A stretch of DNA of 64,000 bases from Polynucleobacter sp. AP-Kaivos-20-H2 (GTDB lineage Bacteria > Pseudomonadota > Gammaproteobacteria > Burkholderiales > Burkholderiaceae), in the NCBI RefSeq assembly GCF_018882215.1, contig NZ_JACVOX010000002.1, positions 372,001 through 436,000 on the forward strand, given 5' to 3'. Within the stretch, counting starts at the first letter, position 1, and the number at the start of each line of letters is the position of its first letter. A program made the position numbers and the translations under genes. Below the pieces are notes generated by a model that did no database searches, was not told the DNA's origin, and saw only the letters and a list, made by a program, of their open reading frames with translations. Below are positions 25,468 through 34,380 of the stretch, piece after piece.

Positions 25468-27168
25468 TCAACCCCACTGAATCTGCACTTGCGAACTCAA
25501 GGTGCCATTACCAACCAACTCAACAACCATACATTGCGTTTCTTGCGATATCCCAAACTCTGGAGCATAGGTACTTTTCTCAAGATAAGCGTTACCAGAA
25601 TGAACTCTAAGCTGCACAAGACTCTGATTAGGCAGCTGCAGCTCCCAGTGATTTATATTTACTAATGAAACTCTGACCGAAGGATGCAAGACATATCTTG
25701 CGACTGATCTTGGGAGAGCTTTAGCGTTTTTTTCATCCCCTCTGTAAACTCTGTCGCCAACCACCAGATCTTTCGTGGACATATTCCAGGTTCTGGCATG
25801 CATCAACCCAGAAATTAGTCTTTGATAGCCGTTGTGTGCACAGGAAACCTCAAATCCTTGATTGGCATTGGTAATGGTTAAGTCCACTGGTTTAGCTCTA
25901 TTGGCCACCCTAAAATGCCCCCAAACTTCAGAAGAGTCTTCTCCATCAACCTCAACTGTGCTATGGGTTTTTGTAGAACGCTCGTAAGACCGCGAAGCCC
26001 CTGCATAGGTAGAGGTTCCGCCATTCACGATTAATCTCTCACCAAATACAGAAAGCTCAAATGAAAGGGTGTCTGCATGAGCGTGTCCAGGCAGATAATC
26101 GGGGCCAATTTCAGCCACGTCCAGAATTGCACATGCATCGCTATTCTCTATGTGGATATATCCAGCTTCACGTAAATGAACTAAAGAGAGCCCATTTGAT
26201 TGTTGGCACTCGACGCCTGACACTCTTAATACGGCATCAATACCTAGAGATTGAGCATAATTGCTTAATTGAGAGAGAGACGCAGCAATCTCCAATGCAG
26301 CATCATTAAAAAAGCCAATTTTTCCATCCGGATGATTTAACTGTTCATATGCAGACAGCATGTTTTTACCAACGGTCTTCATTGATGCCAAATAGTCGGC
26401 ATCTAACTTTTCTGGGAAAGTCTGGGCTAAATTGACTAAATCCAATACATCCTCAAGAATGATGGCGTGATACATCGGACTGCGCTCAAAGTGCACCCCA
26501 TCAGCCAAAATTTGTTCGGGGAGTTGCTCCGCCAAAATGCTCCTTCCAAGTCTTAGCCAACTCTGGGGCTCATCGCCATCAAAAAATATTCCTGCAAATA
26601 CCAGTGCTTTCGCATTGGCCAACAAATGATTGCCAAGTAAATGCCACTCAACTCTCTTGGCTAACCATCTAGCCTGCAAATAGAGACTTTCAAGCTCCGC
26701 CGCTCCAAGCCTATTGCCAGCCAATGACCACTTGACCCAATTGACTATTCTTAATGAACTTGGATATGGCTCCCAGCCATTGCCACGAGTGGATGGATTC
26801 TCTGCAACCCAGCGAGAAATTAGCTGGTGATGCCACTCAAGCCTATCAGATGCATTTTGCGCATTAAGGTCATCAAAATAATGTAAGTTATAAAGCCATA
26901 ACTTGGGCAACTTAGGATCATTCCACCCATCGCCCCCAATAATTTCTTGCGTCTGATTTAAAAAACAAAATGTATTTTTTTCTATTAGAGACTGATTATG
27001 GGCTACTGGTCTTTGCCAAATACCCTTTGGTTTAGCAAGATGAATCCGAGACAAATCACAATTGAGTGATGGCTGATAGTAACGAAACCAAAAGCGTCGA
27101 TAGATTTGAATCGGCTTAAGGTAACGAAGGGTATTCCAATACAGCAAGGCTTTTTTAGCCGAACTCAA
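25468..27168 (-). CDS. Heparinase II/III family protein
   Basis: A 566-residue protein. The N-terminal alpha/alpha-toroid half contains the conserved GNHLLANAKALVFAG, and the C-terminal beta-sandwich half begins near LPGHAHADTLSFELSVFGER followed by SYERSTKTHSTVEVDGEDSSE, typical of heparinase II/III-like polysaccharide lyases encoded in O-antigen loci. There is no signal peptide, so it is presumably cytoplasmic and its role there is not the classical lyase one. The start is TTG 27168, backed by a perfect AGGAGG six bases upstream and overlapping the previous stop (TTGA). Cotranscribed with the oxidoreductase and WbuB-like genes. Confidence 0.9.
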   Translation of the reverse strand: MSSAKKALLYWNTLRYLKPIQIYRRFWFRYYQPSLNCDLSRIHLAKPKGIWQRPVAHNQSLIEKNTFCFLNQTQEIIGGDGWNDPKLPKLWLYNLHYFDDLNAQNASDRLEWHHQLISRWVAENPSTRGNGWEPYPSSLRIVNWVKWSLAGNRLGAAELESLYLQARWLAKRVEWHLLGNHLLANAKALVFAGIFFDGDEPQSWLRLGRSILAEQLPEQILADGVHFERSPMYHAIILEDVLDLVNLAQTFPEKLDADYLASMKTVGKNMLSAYEQLNHPDGKIGFFNDAALEIAASLSQLSNYAQSLGIDAVLRVSGVECQQSNGLSLVHLREAGYIHIENSDACAILDVAEIGPDYLPGHAHADTLSFELSVFGERLIVNGGTSTYAGASRSYERSTKTHSTVEVDGEDSSEVWGHFRVANRAKPVDLTITNANQGFEVSCAHNGYQRLISGLMHARTWNMSTKDLVVGDRVYRGDEKNAKALPRSVARYVLHPSVRVSLVNINHWELQLPNQSLVQLRVHSGNAYLEKSTYAPEFGISQETQCMVVELVGNGTLSSQVQIQWG

Positions 27169-29324
27169 TGCGCCTCCTGGGCGATCTCAATGGTTACTCT
27201 AGATACTTCTTCAATCTCTTCAAACGGGATAGGCGTTGGCCCACCCTGTTCGATCGCATCTATAAACGCTTGAACGCAAGCTTGTTGGCCCTTGTCTTGC
27301 CTAAAGAGATTCATGCTTTTAAATCCAGGCCAACCGTAAGCTCGTAATTTTCTAAAGTTATCAAGGGCGAGAATTTTCCCGCCACAGAAAACATCTAAAC
27401 GCTCTTTGGGAAAAGCTTTGCTGCCGTTAGCCAAGTATTGAATCGAAGCGATTGATCCATCGGCAAACTTGAGTCCAATCATGACGGAATCTGCAGGCGC
27501 CGAAACTCCAGCAGCACTCATAGACTGAACCGAATGCTCGGTAATTTGAGAGCCTGCCAAATAGCGCATTAAATCAATAAAGTGGCACGCTTCTCCAATG
27601 ATGCGGCCACCACCCACTTGACCATCCTGGGTCCAATGAGAGCCATCAATTCGACCAGCATTGACTGTCATCACAAATGACTTGGGTACGCCAGCATCTT
27701 TAATGAGGGATTTAATTTTCTGAATCTGTGGTGCAAACCGTCTGTTAAATCCGACCATGAGGTGCGGTCGCTTATCAGCATCTAAACCACGATACAGATC
27801 ACTAATTTGCCCTAACTGCTCAAGATTCAGACACAAAGGCTTTTCTACAAAAACATTTTTTTGAGAGTGCAAGGCGCCCATTACATACTGTGCATGACTA
27901 TCATGCTGCGTTGCTACCGCGATGGTATTTACTTGTGGATCTTGGATAACCATCTCAGCACTGGTTACTGCAGATGTAAATCCAAACTTTTTACCCGCGT
28001 AGACACTGGACACCCCAGCGCGCGAGGCTATTGATAGCAAATGCGCACCCGCTTTTTGAAAAGCGGGGATCAATACTGAAATTGCATAATTACCTGATCC
28101 AATAAATCCTACAGATGCTTTTTGAGGTGATCTTGATGCCGATGAATGCAAACCCAAACCAGCATTAGTTAAATCAACTTGATTGCTTCGTAAAACCACA
28201 TCAGCAATCAATGAAGCATTGGGATACTCAAATAAGATTCCTAATGAGGATTCGTTAGAGGTAATGAGATCGTAGGCTTGATTAGCATTTTCTAGTGCGT
28301 AACGATGCGAGATGAGCGGCTTCACATCCAATCTTCCTGAAGCCATCATGTCGAGAACCGCTTCAAAATTACGCTGCTCAGTCCACCTTACGAAACCAAC
28401 TGGGTAGTCATTGCCACGCTCTTCATAGCTGGCATCGTAACGACCTGGTCCATAAGAGCAGCTCACCTGAAAGCTCAGCTCTTTTTCGTAGAAGTCGGCG
28501 CGAGATAACTCCAACCCAACCACTCCAACTAAGATGATTCTTCCGCGCTTGCGAGACATCAGGGCAGCTTGATGCACCAAATCATTGCTTTGTGAGGATG
28601 CGGTGATGATTACAGCATCTACCCCCCTACCCCTCGAATGGGTTATAGCGGCATCAACTGGACTTTGCCCATTAGATACATCTATTATTTCAGCACCAAA
28701 TTGTTCTGCTAACTTTAGCTTAATCGGATCAACATCAATCCCAATAACGCGACAGCCATTTGCTTTAAGAAGTTGTACTGCAATCAAACCAATCAAACCT
28801 AAGCCTGTAACAGCAACTGTTTCACCCAAAGTAGGATTAGCAAGGCGAATACCCTGCAAAGCAATTGATCCGATGACAGTAAAAGCTGCCTCATCATCAC
28901 TCACTGAATCCGGAATCTTTGCACATAGATTGCCAGGCACGCAAACGGCTTGAGCATGCTTACCATTTGAGGCAACACGATCGCCCAAGACAAAGCCTCC
29001 AATTTGAGAGCCTACCTCAAGGACGGTCCCAACGTTGCAGTACCCCAATGCCAGCGGTTGATCTAATTTGTTTTGAACTGCCTCAATAGTGGGCAATAAT
29101 CCATCGGTCTTGATTTTATCAATAACCATTTTGACTTTATCTGGCTGAGAGCGCGCTTTTTCAAGCCAACCAGCCTGACCAAATTCGACCAACATACGTT
29201 CCGTGCCCGCAGATACCAGCGACTTACTCGTGCGAATTAAGAGCTGTTTTGGGCCGGGTGTTGGGCAGGGGATATCCGCCAATTCAGTGGCTCCCGTTTT
29301 TAAGCTTTGCAGGACCTGCTTCAT
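27165..29324 (-). CDS. Two-domain oxidoreductase: MDR alcohol dehydrogenase + Gfo/Idh/MocA
   Basis: A 719-residue fusion. Residues 1 to ~365 are a medium-chain zinc-type dehydrogenase-like domain (LALGYCNVGTVLEVG; nucleotide site VTGLGLIGLIAVQLL). Residues ~385-719 are a Gfo/Idh/MocA domain (VGFIGSGNYAISVLIPAF; VEKPLCLN). This bi-domain protein is widespread beside heparinase II/III and WbuB-like genes in polysaccharide loci, but its substrate is not known; oxidation and reduction of a nucleotide sugar or glycan intermediate is a reasonable guess. ATG 29324 overlaps the HisF-like stop (ATGA). Confidence 0.9.
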   Translation of the reverse strand: MKQVLQSLKTGATELADIPCPTPGPKQLLIRTSKSLVSAGTERMLVEFGQAGWLEKARSQPDKVKMVIDKIKTDGLLPTIEAVQNKLDQPLALGYCNVGTVLEVGSQIGGFVLGDRVASNGKHAQAVCVPGNLCAKIPDSVSDDEAAFTVIGSIALQGIRLANPTLGETVAVTGLGLIGLIAVQLLKANGCRVIGIDVDPIKLKLAEQFGAEIIDVSNGQSPVDAAITHSRGRGVDAVIITASSQSNDLVHQAALMSRKRGRIILVGVVGLELSRADFYEKELSFQVSCSYGPGRYDASYEERGNDYPVGFVRWTEQRNFEAVLDMMASGRLDVKPLISHRYALENANQAYDLITSNESSLGILFEYPNASLIADVVLRSNQVDLTNAGLGLHSSASRSPQKASVGFIGSGNYAISVLIPAFQKAGAHLLSIASRAGVSSVYAGKKFGFTSAVTSAEMVIQDPQVNTIAVATQHDSHAQYVMGALHSQKNVFVEKPLCLNLEQLGQISDLYRGLDADKRPHLMVGFNRRFAPQIQKIKSLIKDAGVPKSFVMTVNAGRIDGSHWTQDGQVGGGRIIGEACHFIDLMRYLAGSQITEHSVQSMSAAGVSAPADSVMIGLKFADGSIASIQYLANGSKAFPKERLDVFCGGKILALDNFRKLRAYGWPGFKSMNLFRQDKGQQACVQAFIDAIEQGGPTPIPFEEIEEVSRVTIEIAQEAH

Positions 29325-30103
29325 GAACGACCCATTCCCACCCTCACAAGGGCATCTTTATCACCTCTAGAAGGGTAATTTATTAATACTGCCCGATATT
29401 TACCCTTAAACACAAAAAGACTACCGGCTGCTGCCCCAATAATGCCAAATTTCTCAATCAAACCCTGAATATCTGCCAGTGAACCAGCACCACCTAAAGC
29501 AGTGATGGGAAGACTCGTTTGCTTGCGAATAGCCTCTATTAAGCCCAAATCATACCCTTGCATTAAGCCATCTTGATCAATCGAGTTAATCACAATCTCA
29601 CCAGCGCCCAAACTCTCCATTTTTTCAACAAAATCGATGGGCGACAACCCAGATGAGGCACCCCCATTTTGGGTAAAAACCTCATAACGACGCAATAAAC
29701 CTGTTTTCTTAATGTCCAGGACTACCACCACACTCTGACTACCGACACGTTTTGCGGCCTGGGCAATGAAATCCGGATCTGCAATTGCTGCGGAGCTAAT
29801 AGCCACTTTTTCAACGCCCAGCTGAATAATTCGCTCTAGCTGTTCAATATTCTTAACTCCACCTCCATAGCAAAGTGGCATTCGACACTCATTGGCCAAG
29901 CTACGAATTAATGCATAGTTTGGCTCTTGCCCCAAAGTACTGGCATCAATATCCAAAACAATGAGCTCATCAACTTCTTTTTCATTAAAAATTTTGACGG
30001 CATTAATGGGGTCGCCTACATACTTAGGATCTGCAAACTTTTGCGTCTTAACGAGACCCCCATTTTGAATGAGCAAACAAGGAGTAATACGCGGCCTAAG
30101 CAT
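29321..30103 (-). CDS. HisF2/AglZ-type acetamidino modification protein (set 1)
   Basis: A 260-residue TIM-barrel protein of the HisF family. MLRPRITPCLLIQNGGLVKT, LDIDAST, CYGGGVKN, VINSIDQDGLMQGYDL and ITALGGAGS match the AglZ/HisF2 group that works with a HisH-like glutaminase and a PP-loop amidotransferase to turn an acetamido group into acetamidino, as for ManNAc3NAmA in P. aeruginosa O5. It is not the histidine-pathway enzyme: no other his gene is near and its partners are the amidotransferase set. ATG 30103. Ends overlapping the oxidoreductase gene. Confidence 0.9.
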   Translation of the reverse strand: MLRPRITPCLLIQNGGLVKTQKFADPKYVGDPINAVKIFNEKEVDELIVLDIDASTLGQEPNYALIRSLANECRMPLCYGGGVKNIEQLERIIQLGVEKVAISSAAIADPDFIAQAAKRVGSQSVVVVLDIKKTGLLRRYEVFTQNGGASSGLSPIDFVEKMESLGAGEIVINSIDQDGLMQGYDLGLIEAIRKQTSLPITALGGAGSLADIQGLIEKFGIIGAAAGSLFVFKGKYRAVLINYPSRGDKDALVRVGMGRS

Positions 30104-30106
30104 AAC

Positions 30107-30718
30107 TTATAGCTCCGCAAAGTTTTTCAAAAGATTCACACCCCAGTGGTGACTCTTTTCAGGATGAAACTGTGTGCCATAAATATTGTCTTTAGCAACA
30201 ACAGATGTAAATGCACCCCCATACTCCGTCACGCCAATAGCACAAGTCGTTTCTCTAGGTTCAAAGTAATATGAGTGCAAAAAATAAAATTGCGGCTCAG
30301 TAATATTTTCTAAAAGAGGATTGTTCTGCGCCACAGCAACATCATTCCAACCCATGTGAGGAAGATGGGGTAATTGCTCAAAATTTGCCTCATCAAAACG
30401 CTTGATTTCACCAGGAATCCATCCTAGGCCGCCAAGATTGCCTTCATCGCTTCGGTTCGCCAACATCTGCATCCCGACGCAGACACCTAGAACAGGCATT
30501 CCCTCTTTAATAACTAGATGTTCAAGTGTGCGCCGCATACCCGAGTTATCCAAGGACTGCATTGCCCAGTCAAATGCGCCCACTCCAGGCAAAATAAATC
30601 GAGATGCGCCATTTAAGTCTTCGGCGCTTTTGGCTGCATATGCAGGAAGATTTAAGCGTTTATAAATATCTAAGAAGGCTTGAACATTACCCAGGCCATA
30701 GTCAATCACTGCGATCAT
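30107..30718 (-). CDS. HisH2-type glutamine amidotransferase subunit (set 1)
   Basis: A 203-residue class I glutaminase. The catalytic Cys lies in LGVCVGMQML and the His/Glu pair in TQFHPEKSHHWG; the N-terminus MIAVIDYGLGNVQAFL and LPGVGAFDWAM are HisH-like. It supplies ammonia from glutamine to the HisF/amidotransferase partners encoded on both sides for amidine formation on a sugar. The ATG overlaps the stop of the upstream amidotransferase (TGATG), so translation is coupled. Confidence 0.92.
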   Translation of the reverse strand: MIAVIDYGLGNVQAFLDIYKRLNLPAYAAKSAEDLNGASRFILPGVGAFDWAMQSLDNSGMRRTLEHLVIKEGMPVLGVCVGMQMLANRSDEGNLGGLGWIPGEIKRFDEANFEQLPHLPHMGWNDVAVAQNNPLLENITEPQFYFLHSYYFEPRETTCAIGVTEYGGAFTSVVAKDNIYGTQFHPEKSHHWGVNLLKNFAEL

Positions 30719-31866
30719 CAGCGCTTACCGCCTACTTCCATGCGTAGCAACTTCATTGCCTTGGCGCCTAGGTCATAAACCCACTTCTGAGACTTGTAGT
30801 CTTGGTAACTTCGCCTTGGAGCCTCAAGATACGACTCTAGCTCTGGCACACTGATAGCCAGCTTATTGGCCACAAATTCGATATCTTGTGCAATCGTTTG
30901 CTCATCATAGGGTGATTTCTTGAGCTCTTCGAGCGCTTCTTCACGACTCATTTGTCCAGTCAAAATCAAACTGGAGAATTGCACGCGGCGCACATCATAA
31001 CCAAAACGTTTAAACAGCCAGTAGCTCTCATAAAAGCGAGTAAAGCGTGATTCAAAATGTTTGCGAGGATAAGGCTGCCAACCAAAACGCTCAACCAAAA
31101 GCTTGATCGCATCTTGCTTGACATAGGGAATGTAATTGAGCGGACGAATAACTTTAATGCCTTGGATATACGGCAGGTAAACCTTATGCCAAAGAATCGA
31201 TGTCCGTGGATAGTTTTTTAAGGGCCTAGAACCAAACTGCTGATGAATGTCTCGCAACTGCACTGAATCAGACTGGTAGTACATCCACTCCACCGGATTG
31301 CGAACACATTCGGTAGATAAATTAGCGCCAGTCAAAATATTTTTTACCTGGTACTTTTGCGCAAATTGATACATGGTGGCAAAAAAGGCATGATCCTGAG
31401 GAGTATCGATATTAGGAACTCCTGCCTTGAAATATGCCAACTGCAAATCGCGCATTTCATTCCAGTCAATAACCTCGGTATATAAATCCAACCCCAAGCC
31501 ATCAACGAGCTTTTCAATGTTATTCACTGCCTCTTGAGAATTCCACCCCGCATCTACGTGAAAGACCAATGGCCGCAATCCCAGATTCTCTTTAGCAATA
31601 TAGGTAAGGTATGAACTATCAATGCCACCGCTCATTCCAATGATGCAGTCAAAGTCTTTACCCTTACCCTCATTCCGAATGCGTTCGGCAATTTTTTCTA
31701 GCTGAGCTTCACCACCATGATTAACAGGCCAGTTCGGAAGGGTATGCTCAAAATAGGCATTACAGTGATCACAGACGCCCTTTTCATCAAAAACAATCAT
31801 GGCATCGCTCGTGTCCATGACACAGCAAGTGCAGATTTGATAAGGGCGGGGATTCAATAAATTCAC
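30718..31866 (-). CDS. N-acetyl sugar amidotransferase, WbpG/PseA-like (set 1)
   Basis: A 382-residue PP-loop ATP pyrophosphatase-type enzyme. It has a Cys-rich zinc-ribbon-like start (CTCCVMDTSDAM, VCDHCNAYF) and the PP-loop GMSGGIDSSYLTYIA; AWNSQEAVNNIEKLV-type context follows. WbpG and PseA activate an N-acetyl group and, with HisH/HisF partners, convert it to acetamidino. The start is GTG 31866 without an obvious ribosome site, giving MNLLNPRPYQI. Given wecB/wecC nearby, a ManNAcA-derived residue is a candidate substrate, though the 3-amino sugar genes of the P. aeruginosa pathway are not seen here. Confidence 0.92.
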   Translation of the reverse strand: MNLLNPRPYQICTCCVMDTSDAMIVFDEKGVCDHCNAYFEHTLPNWPVNHGGEAQLEKIAERIRNEGKGKDFDCIIGMSGGIDSSYLTYIAKENLGLRPLVFHVDAGWNSQEAVNNIEKLVDGLGLDLYTEVIDWNEMRDLQLAYFKAGVPNIDTPQDHAFFATMYQFAQKYQVKNILTGANLSTECVRNPVEWMYYQSDSVQLRDIHQQFGSRPLKNYPRTSILWHKVYLPYIQGIKVIRPLNYIPYVKQDAIKLLVERFGWQPYPRKHFESRFTRFYESYWLFKRFGYDVRRVQFSSLILTGQMSREEALEELKKSPYDEQTIAQDIEFVANKLAISVPELESYLEAPRRSYQDYKSQKWVYDLGAKAMKLLRMEVGGKR

Positions 31867-31918
31867 AATAAGTTCAGACGGAAACGCTAGGGTCGAGTTA
31901 GCTAAAAACCCTAGTTTT

Positions 31919-33085
31919 CTAGGGTTTGGCTATTTTCCTATAAGTATCCACGATATACCCCCAGGTTTCATTGGAACAGCGCCCCCAGGAGTACTCCTTA
32001 GCCAATTGACGGGCTCGCACACTCAGTTGATTACCTAAGCCTGGGTTTTGAATGATTTTTTCTACGGCAGCAGCTATTTCTAGGGGATTTTCAGGGTCAA
32101 AATACAGGCCACCATCACGCAGGGTTTCTGGGATGCTACTGCGATTGGAGGCTGCAATTGGCAGGCCCATTGCCATGGCCTCTAGCAAGGTAATACCAAA
32201 GGCCTCGCACCCAGATGCAAAGATGAAGATATCTGCAGCTGTCAAGTAAGACAGCAGCTCTTCATGCGGAACGAAGGGGTGTTGCCTAATAAATTGCCCC
32301 TGAGGGTCAGTTAAGGCGATCTGGGCATCAATTTTTTCCTGAGCCGGCCCATGCCCGCCCCCAACCAAATCGAGCTCAATTGGGATCCCTTTTTTCCGCA
32401 GGCGACCAATTGCCTCTACTACGACCCATTGATATTTGTATAAAGCAGCATTGGAGATATAGAGACATCGAATTCGCCCAGCCTGAAGATCAACATCAGA
32501 AGTATTTTTTGCGAGGATCGCGCGCTCACCACCTCCAAAGAATTGGGAATTCACACCATGGGGGATGATGCGAATGTTATTCAATAAACCGCAACTAGAT
32601 TGGATGAGTTTTGCAGCATACTGCGTTAAAAAAATTACACCGGATGCCCTGCGAAATGCCACATTTTGTAGATACCTAATAGCAATCAAGCGTAAACGCG
32701 CACGACCCCAAGCAAAAGTAGAGATCACACCAGGTTCGTATGACAACAGATCCTGACTTAGGACTACAGATGGAGCAAAGCGACACAAAGAACTCGCATC
32801 ACTGGTAAACAAAATATCGCATCTATTTTTCCTTAGCTCAACACTTAAATCATTTGCCTGCCACCAGAGTTGAGAAAGCAATCCACCTTCCAATGCGGGA
32901 ACGCTATGTTTAATTAGCCAAGGGTGCGCTGGCAATACATCAAGTAAAACTTTATATGACCATATATGTATCTGCGCAATACCCTCTGAAATTGGATCTA
33001 GATTTTCTAAAATCCCAATCAAGTGCTCGCGGGCACCACCGGAGCGATTGCGAGATGCATCGAGAGCAACAATTAATCCAGGCAT
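31919..33085 (-). CDS. GT4-family glycosyltransferase
   Basis: A 388-residue GT-B retaining glycosyltransferase. The N-terminus (MPGLIVALDASRNRSGGAREH) carries the Gly-Gly loop. IRIIPHGVNSQFF, RIRCLYISNAALYKYQW and DIFIFASGCEAFGITLLEA (E(x7)E) with GLPIAASNRSSIPE are GT4 donor-domain motifs. ATG 33085 lies inside the end of a small ORF (33073-33225), which suggests translational coupling. One of three neighbouring GT4 genes that likely build the repeat unit carrying the amidinated sugar. Donor unknown. Confidence 0.92.
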   Translation of the reverse strand: MPGLIVALDASRNRSGGAREHLIGILENLDPISEGIAQIHIWSYKVLLDVLPAHPWLIKHSVPALEGGLLSQLWWQANDLSVELRKNRCDILFTSDASSLCRFAPSVVLSQDLLSYEPGVISTFAWGRARLRLIAIRYLQNVAFRRASGVIFLTQYAAKLIQSSCGLLNNIRIIPHGVNSQFFGGGERAILAKNTSDVDLQAGRIRCLYISNAALYKYQWVVVEAIGRLRKKGIPIELDLVGGGHGPAQEKIDAQIALTDPQGQFIRQHPFVPHEELLSYLTAADIFIFASGCEAFGITLLEAMAMGLPIAASNRSSIPETLRDGGLYFDPENPLEIAAAVEKIIQNPGLGNQLSVRARQLAKEYSWGRCSNETWGYIVDTYRKIAKP

Positions 33086-33225
33086 GAGTCACCCTCATAT
33101 TCATAAGAATGCGATAGTGGATTGCTTGATAACTGGTCCTTCCCACCCAGACTGCTCTTCACTGCTCGCAATGCGCTAGTGAGGTCTAATTTCTCTTTTT
33201 CATAAACTTTAATCAAGCTGGCCAT
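33073..33225 (-). CDS. Small hypothetical ORF (50 aa) overlapping the next gene
   Basis: ATG 33225 to TAA 33073 gives 50 residues, rich in Lys, Ser and Leu (MASLIKVYEKEKLDLTSAL, then AVKSSLGGKDQL). The first half could form an amphipathic helix. It overlaps the start of the GT4 gene by 13 bp, the kind of overlap used throughout this locus. No strong ribosome site is visible and I do not recognise the peptide; it could be a genuine small protein or a remnant of a larger gene's N-terminus. There is otherwise no gene in the 168 bp between the flanking GT4 genes. Confidence 0.4.
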   Translation of the reverse strand: MASLIKVYEKEKLDLTSALRAVKSSLGGKDQLSSNPLSHSYEYEGDSCLD

Positions 33226-33253
33226 TACTTTTTATAATTCACTTAAGAAAGTT

Positions 33254-34321
33254 TTAATTCTGTCTACTTGCCGAAAGAATTGACAATAAGCTAGCAGCGC
33301 TCATTTCGGGATTAATTACTAAACCCATTTTACGACTGCGATTAGCATATTTCTGACGCTCATTTAGAGACATAGTAGAAATCGCCAGCATCTTTTTAGC
33401 TAAATCTACCGCACTATCGTGTCCAAATAAATACCCGTTATAGCCATTAATCATGAATAAAGGATGCGATCCCACTTGGTCGGACAAAATTAAAGGCAAA
33501 CCCAGGAGTGCAAACTCTTGCACAACGACACCCCATGGCTCACGACGGCTCGGCAAAATAAATGCCCCCGACCTTTCCGCCAAAAGTCGTAACCCTGCAA
33601 TATCCTGAAACTCCTCGACCTGAACTCCACTCGCACGATCCAGTGAGTCGCGAAGTGGTCCGTTCCCAGCGCAAATCAACCCCCAGGTACCATTGAGCTG
33701 GCTCTTGTATATCCTAAATGCCTCCAATAAAGTATTTATCCCTTTATTGGCATGAAATCGCCCAACAAATAGAAAATTTAGTGCATCGTTTTTGCCCTCT
33801 TGCATACCAAGTGATTGGCTAAAGGCATCTACATCACAACTGAGCAAATTAAAGATTATTTCATTATCGGAAAAACCCATCCTTTTTGCGTATTCATATT
33901 GCATGGGGCCAGCCACCCAAGCATGAGAGAAATATCTCTTTTTCCAAATGAACTTCATGAGATACGAGCCCATCAATTGGCGAAGTCTTCCATGCCACTG
34001 ATCATCAAAACCAACTACCACTGGATATCCCATCAATCTCAACGAACGGGCTACCTGCAAATAGGACTTATCCTGCCATCCGGAAATGTAGATCAAATCC
34101 GGCCTTAAATCTAATGAGAATTGTTTTAATTGCTCAGAGGAAAAACTGGAGCGAGGATGAAACTTCACCCCCTCCATGTTCAGATGCTTAAAAGGCGTAA
34201 GTTTATTGTGGTCCCAATGAACAACATCAATGCTAGCGCCATAGGTACTCACCAACCGTTTAAAAACTGAAGTCTGGTAACCCATAACTTCGGTATAAAG
34301 ATAAAGTATTTTTAATGCCAT
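33254..34321 (-). CDS. GT4-family glycosyltransferase
   Basis: A 355-residue GT-B protein. KILYLYTEVMGYQTSVFKRL opens the N-terminal domain; FNLLSCDVDAF, FLFVGRFHANKGINTLLEAF and GAFILPSRREPWGVVVQEFALLGLPLIL (EPWGVVVQE, the E(x7)E motif) are clear GT4 signatures. The PSRREPWGVVVQE form is typical of family 4 enzymes acting on O-antigen. ATG 34321; 59 bp separate it from the next upstream GT4, so they are probably in one transcript. Confidence 0.92.
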   Translation of the reverse strand: MALKILYLYTEVMGYQTSVFKRLVSTYGASIDVVHWDHNKLTPFKHLNMEGVKFHPRSSFSSEQLKQFSLDLRPDLIYISGWQDKSYLQVARSLRLMGYPVVVGFDDQWHGRLRQLMGSYLMKFIWKKRYFSHAWVAGPMQYEYAKRMGFSDNEIIFNLLSCDVDAFSQSLGMQEGKNDALNFLFVGRFHANKGINTLLEAFRIYKSQLNGTWGLICAGNGPLRDSLDRASGVQVEEFQDIAGLRLLAERSGAFILPSRREPWGVVVQEFALLGLPLILSDQVGSHPLFMINGYNGYLFGHDSAVDLAKKMLAISTMSLNERQKYANRSRKMGLVINPEMSAASLLSILSASRQN

Positions 34322-34380
34322 AAATATCTTCTCAATTTAGAGATCGCAAAATATTCATACCCATGAAAAATGTTATAGAT

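Noticed and set aside
29321..30718. Histidine biosynthesis genes (hisF/hisH) as an explanation of the HisF/HisH-like pairs
   Set aside because: No other his genes nearby; both pairs sit beside PP-loop sugar amidotransferases, and a second pair exists in the nonulosonate operon.
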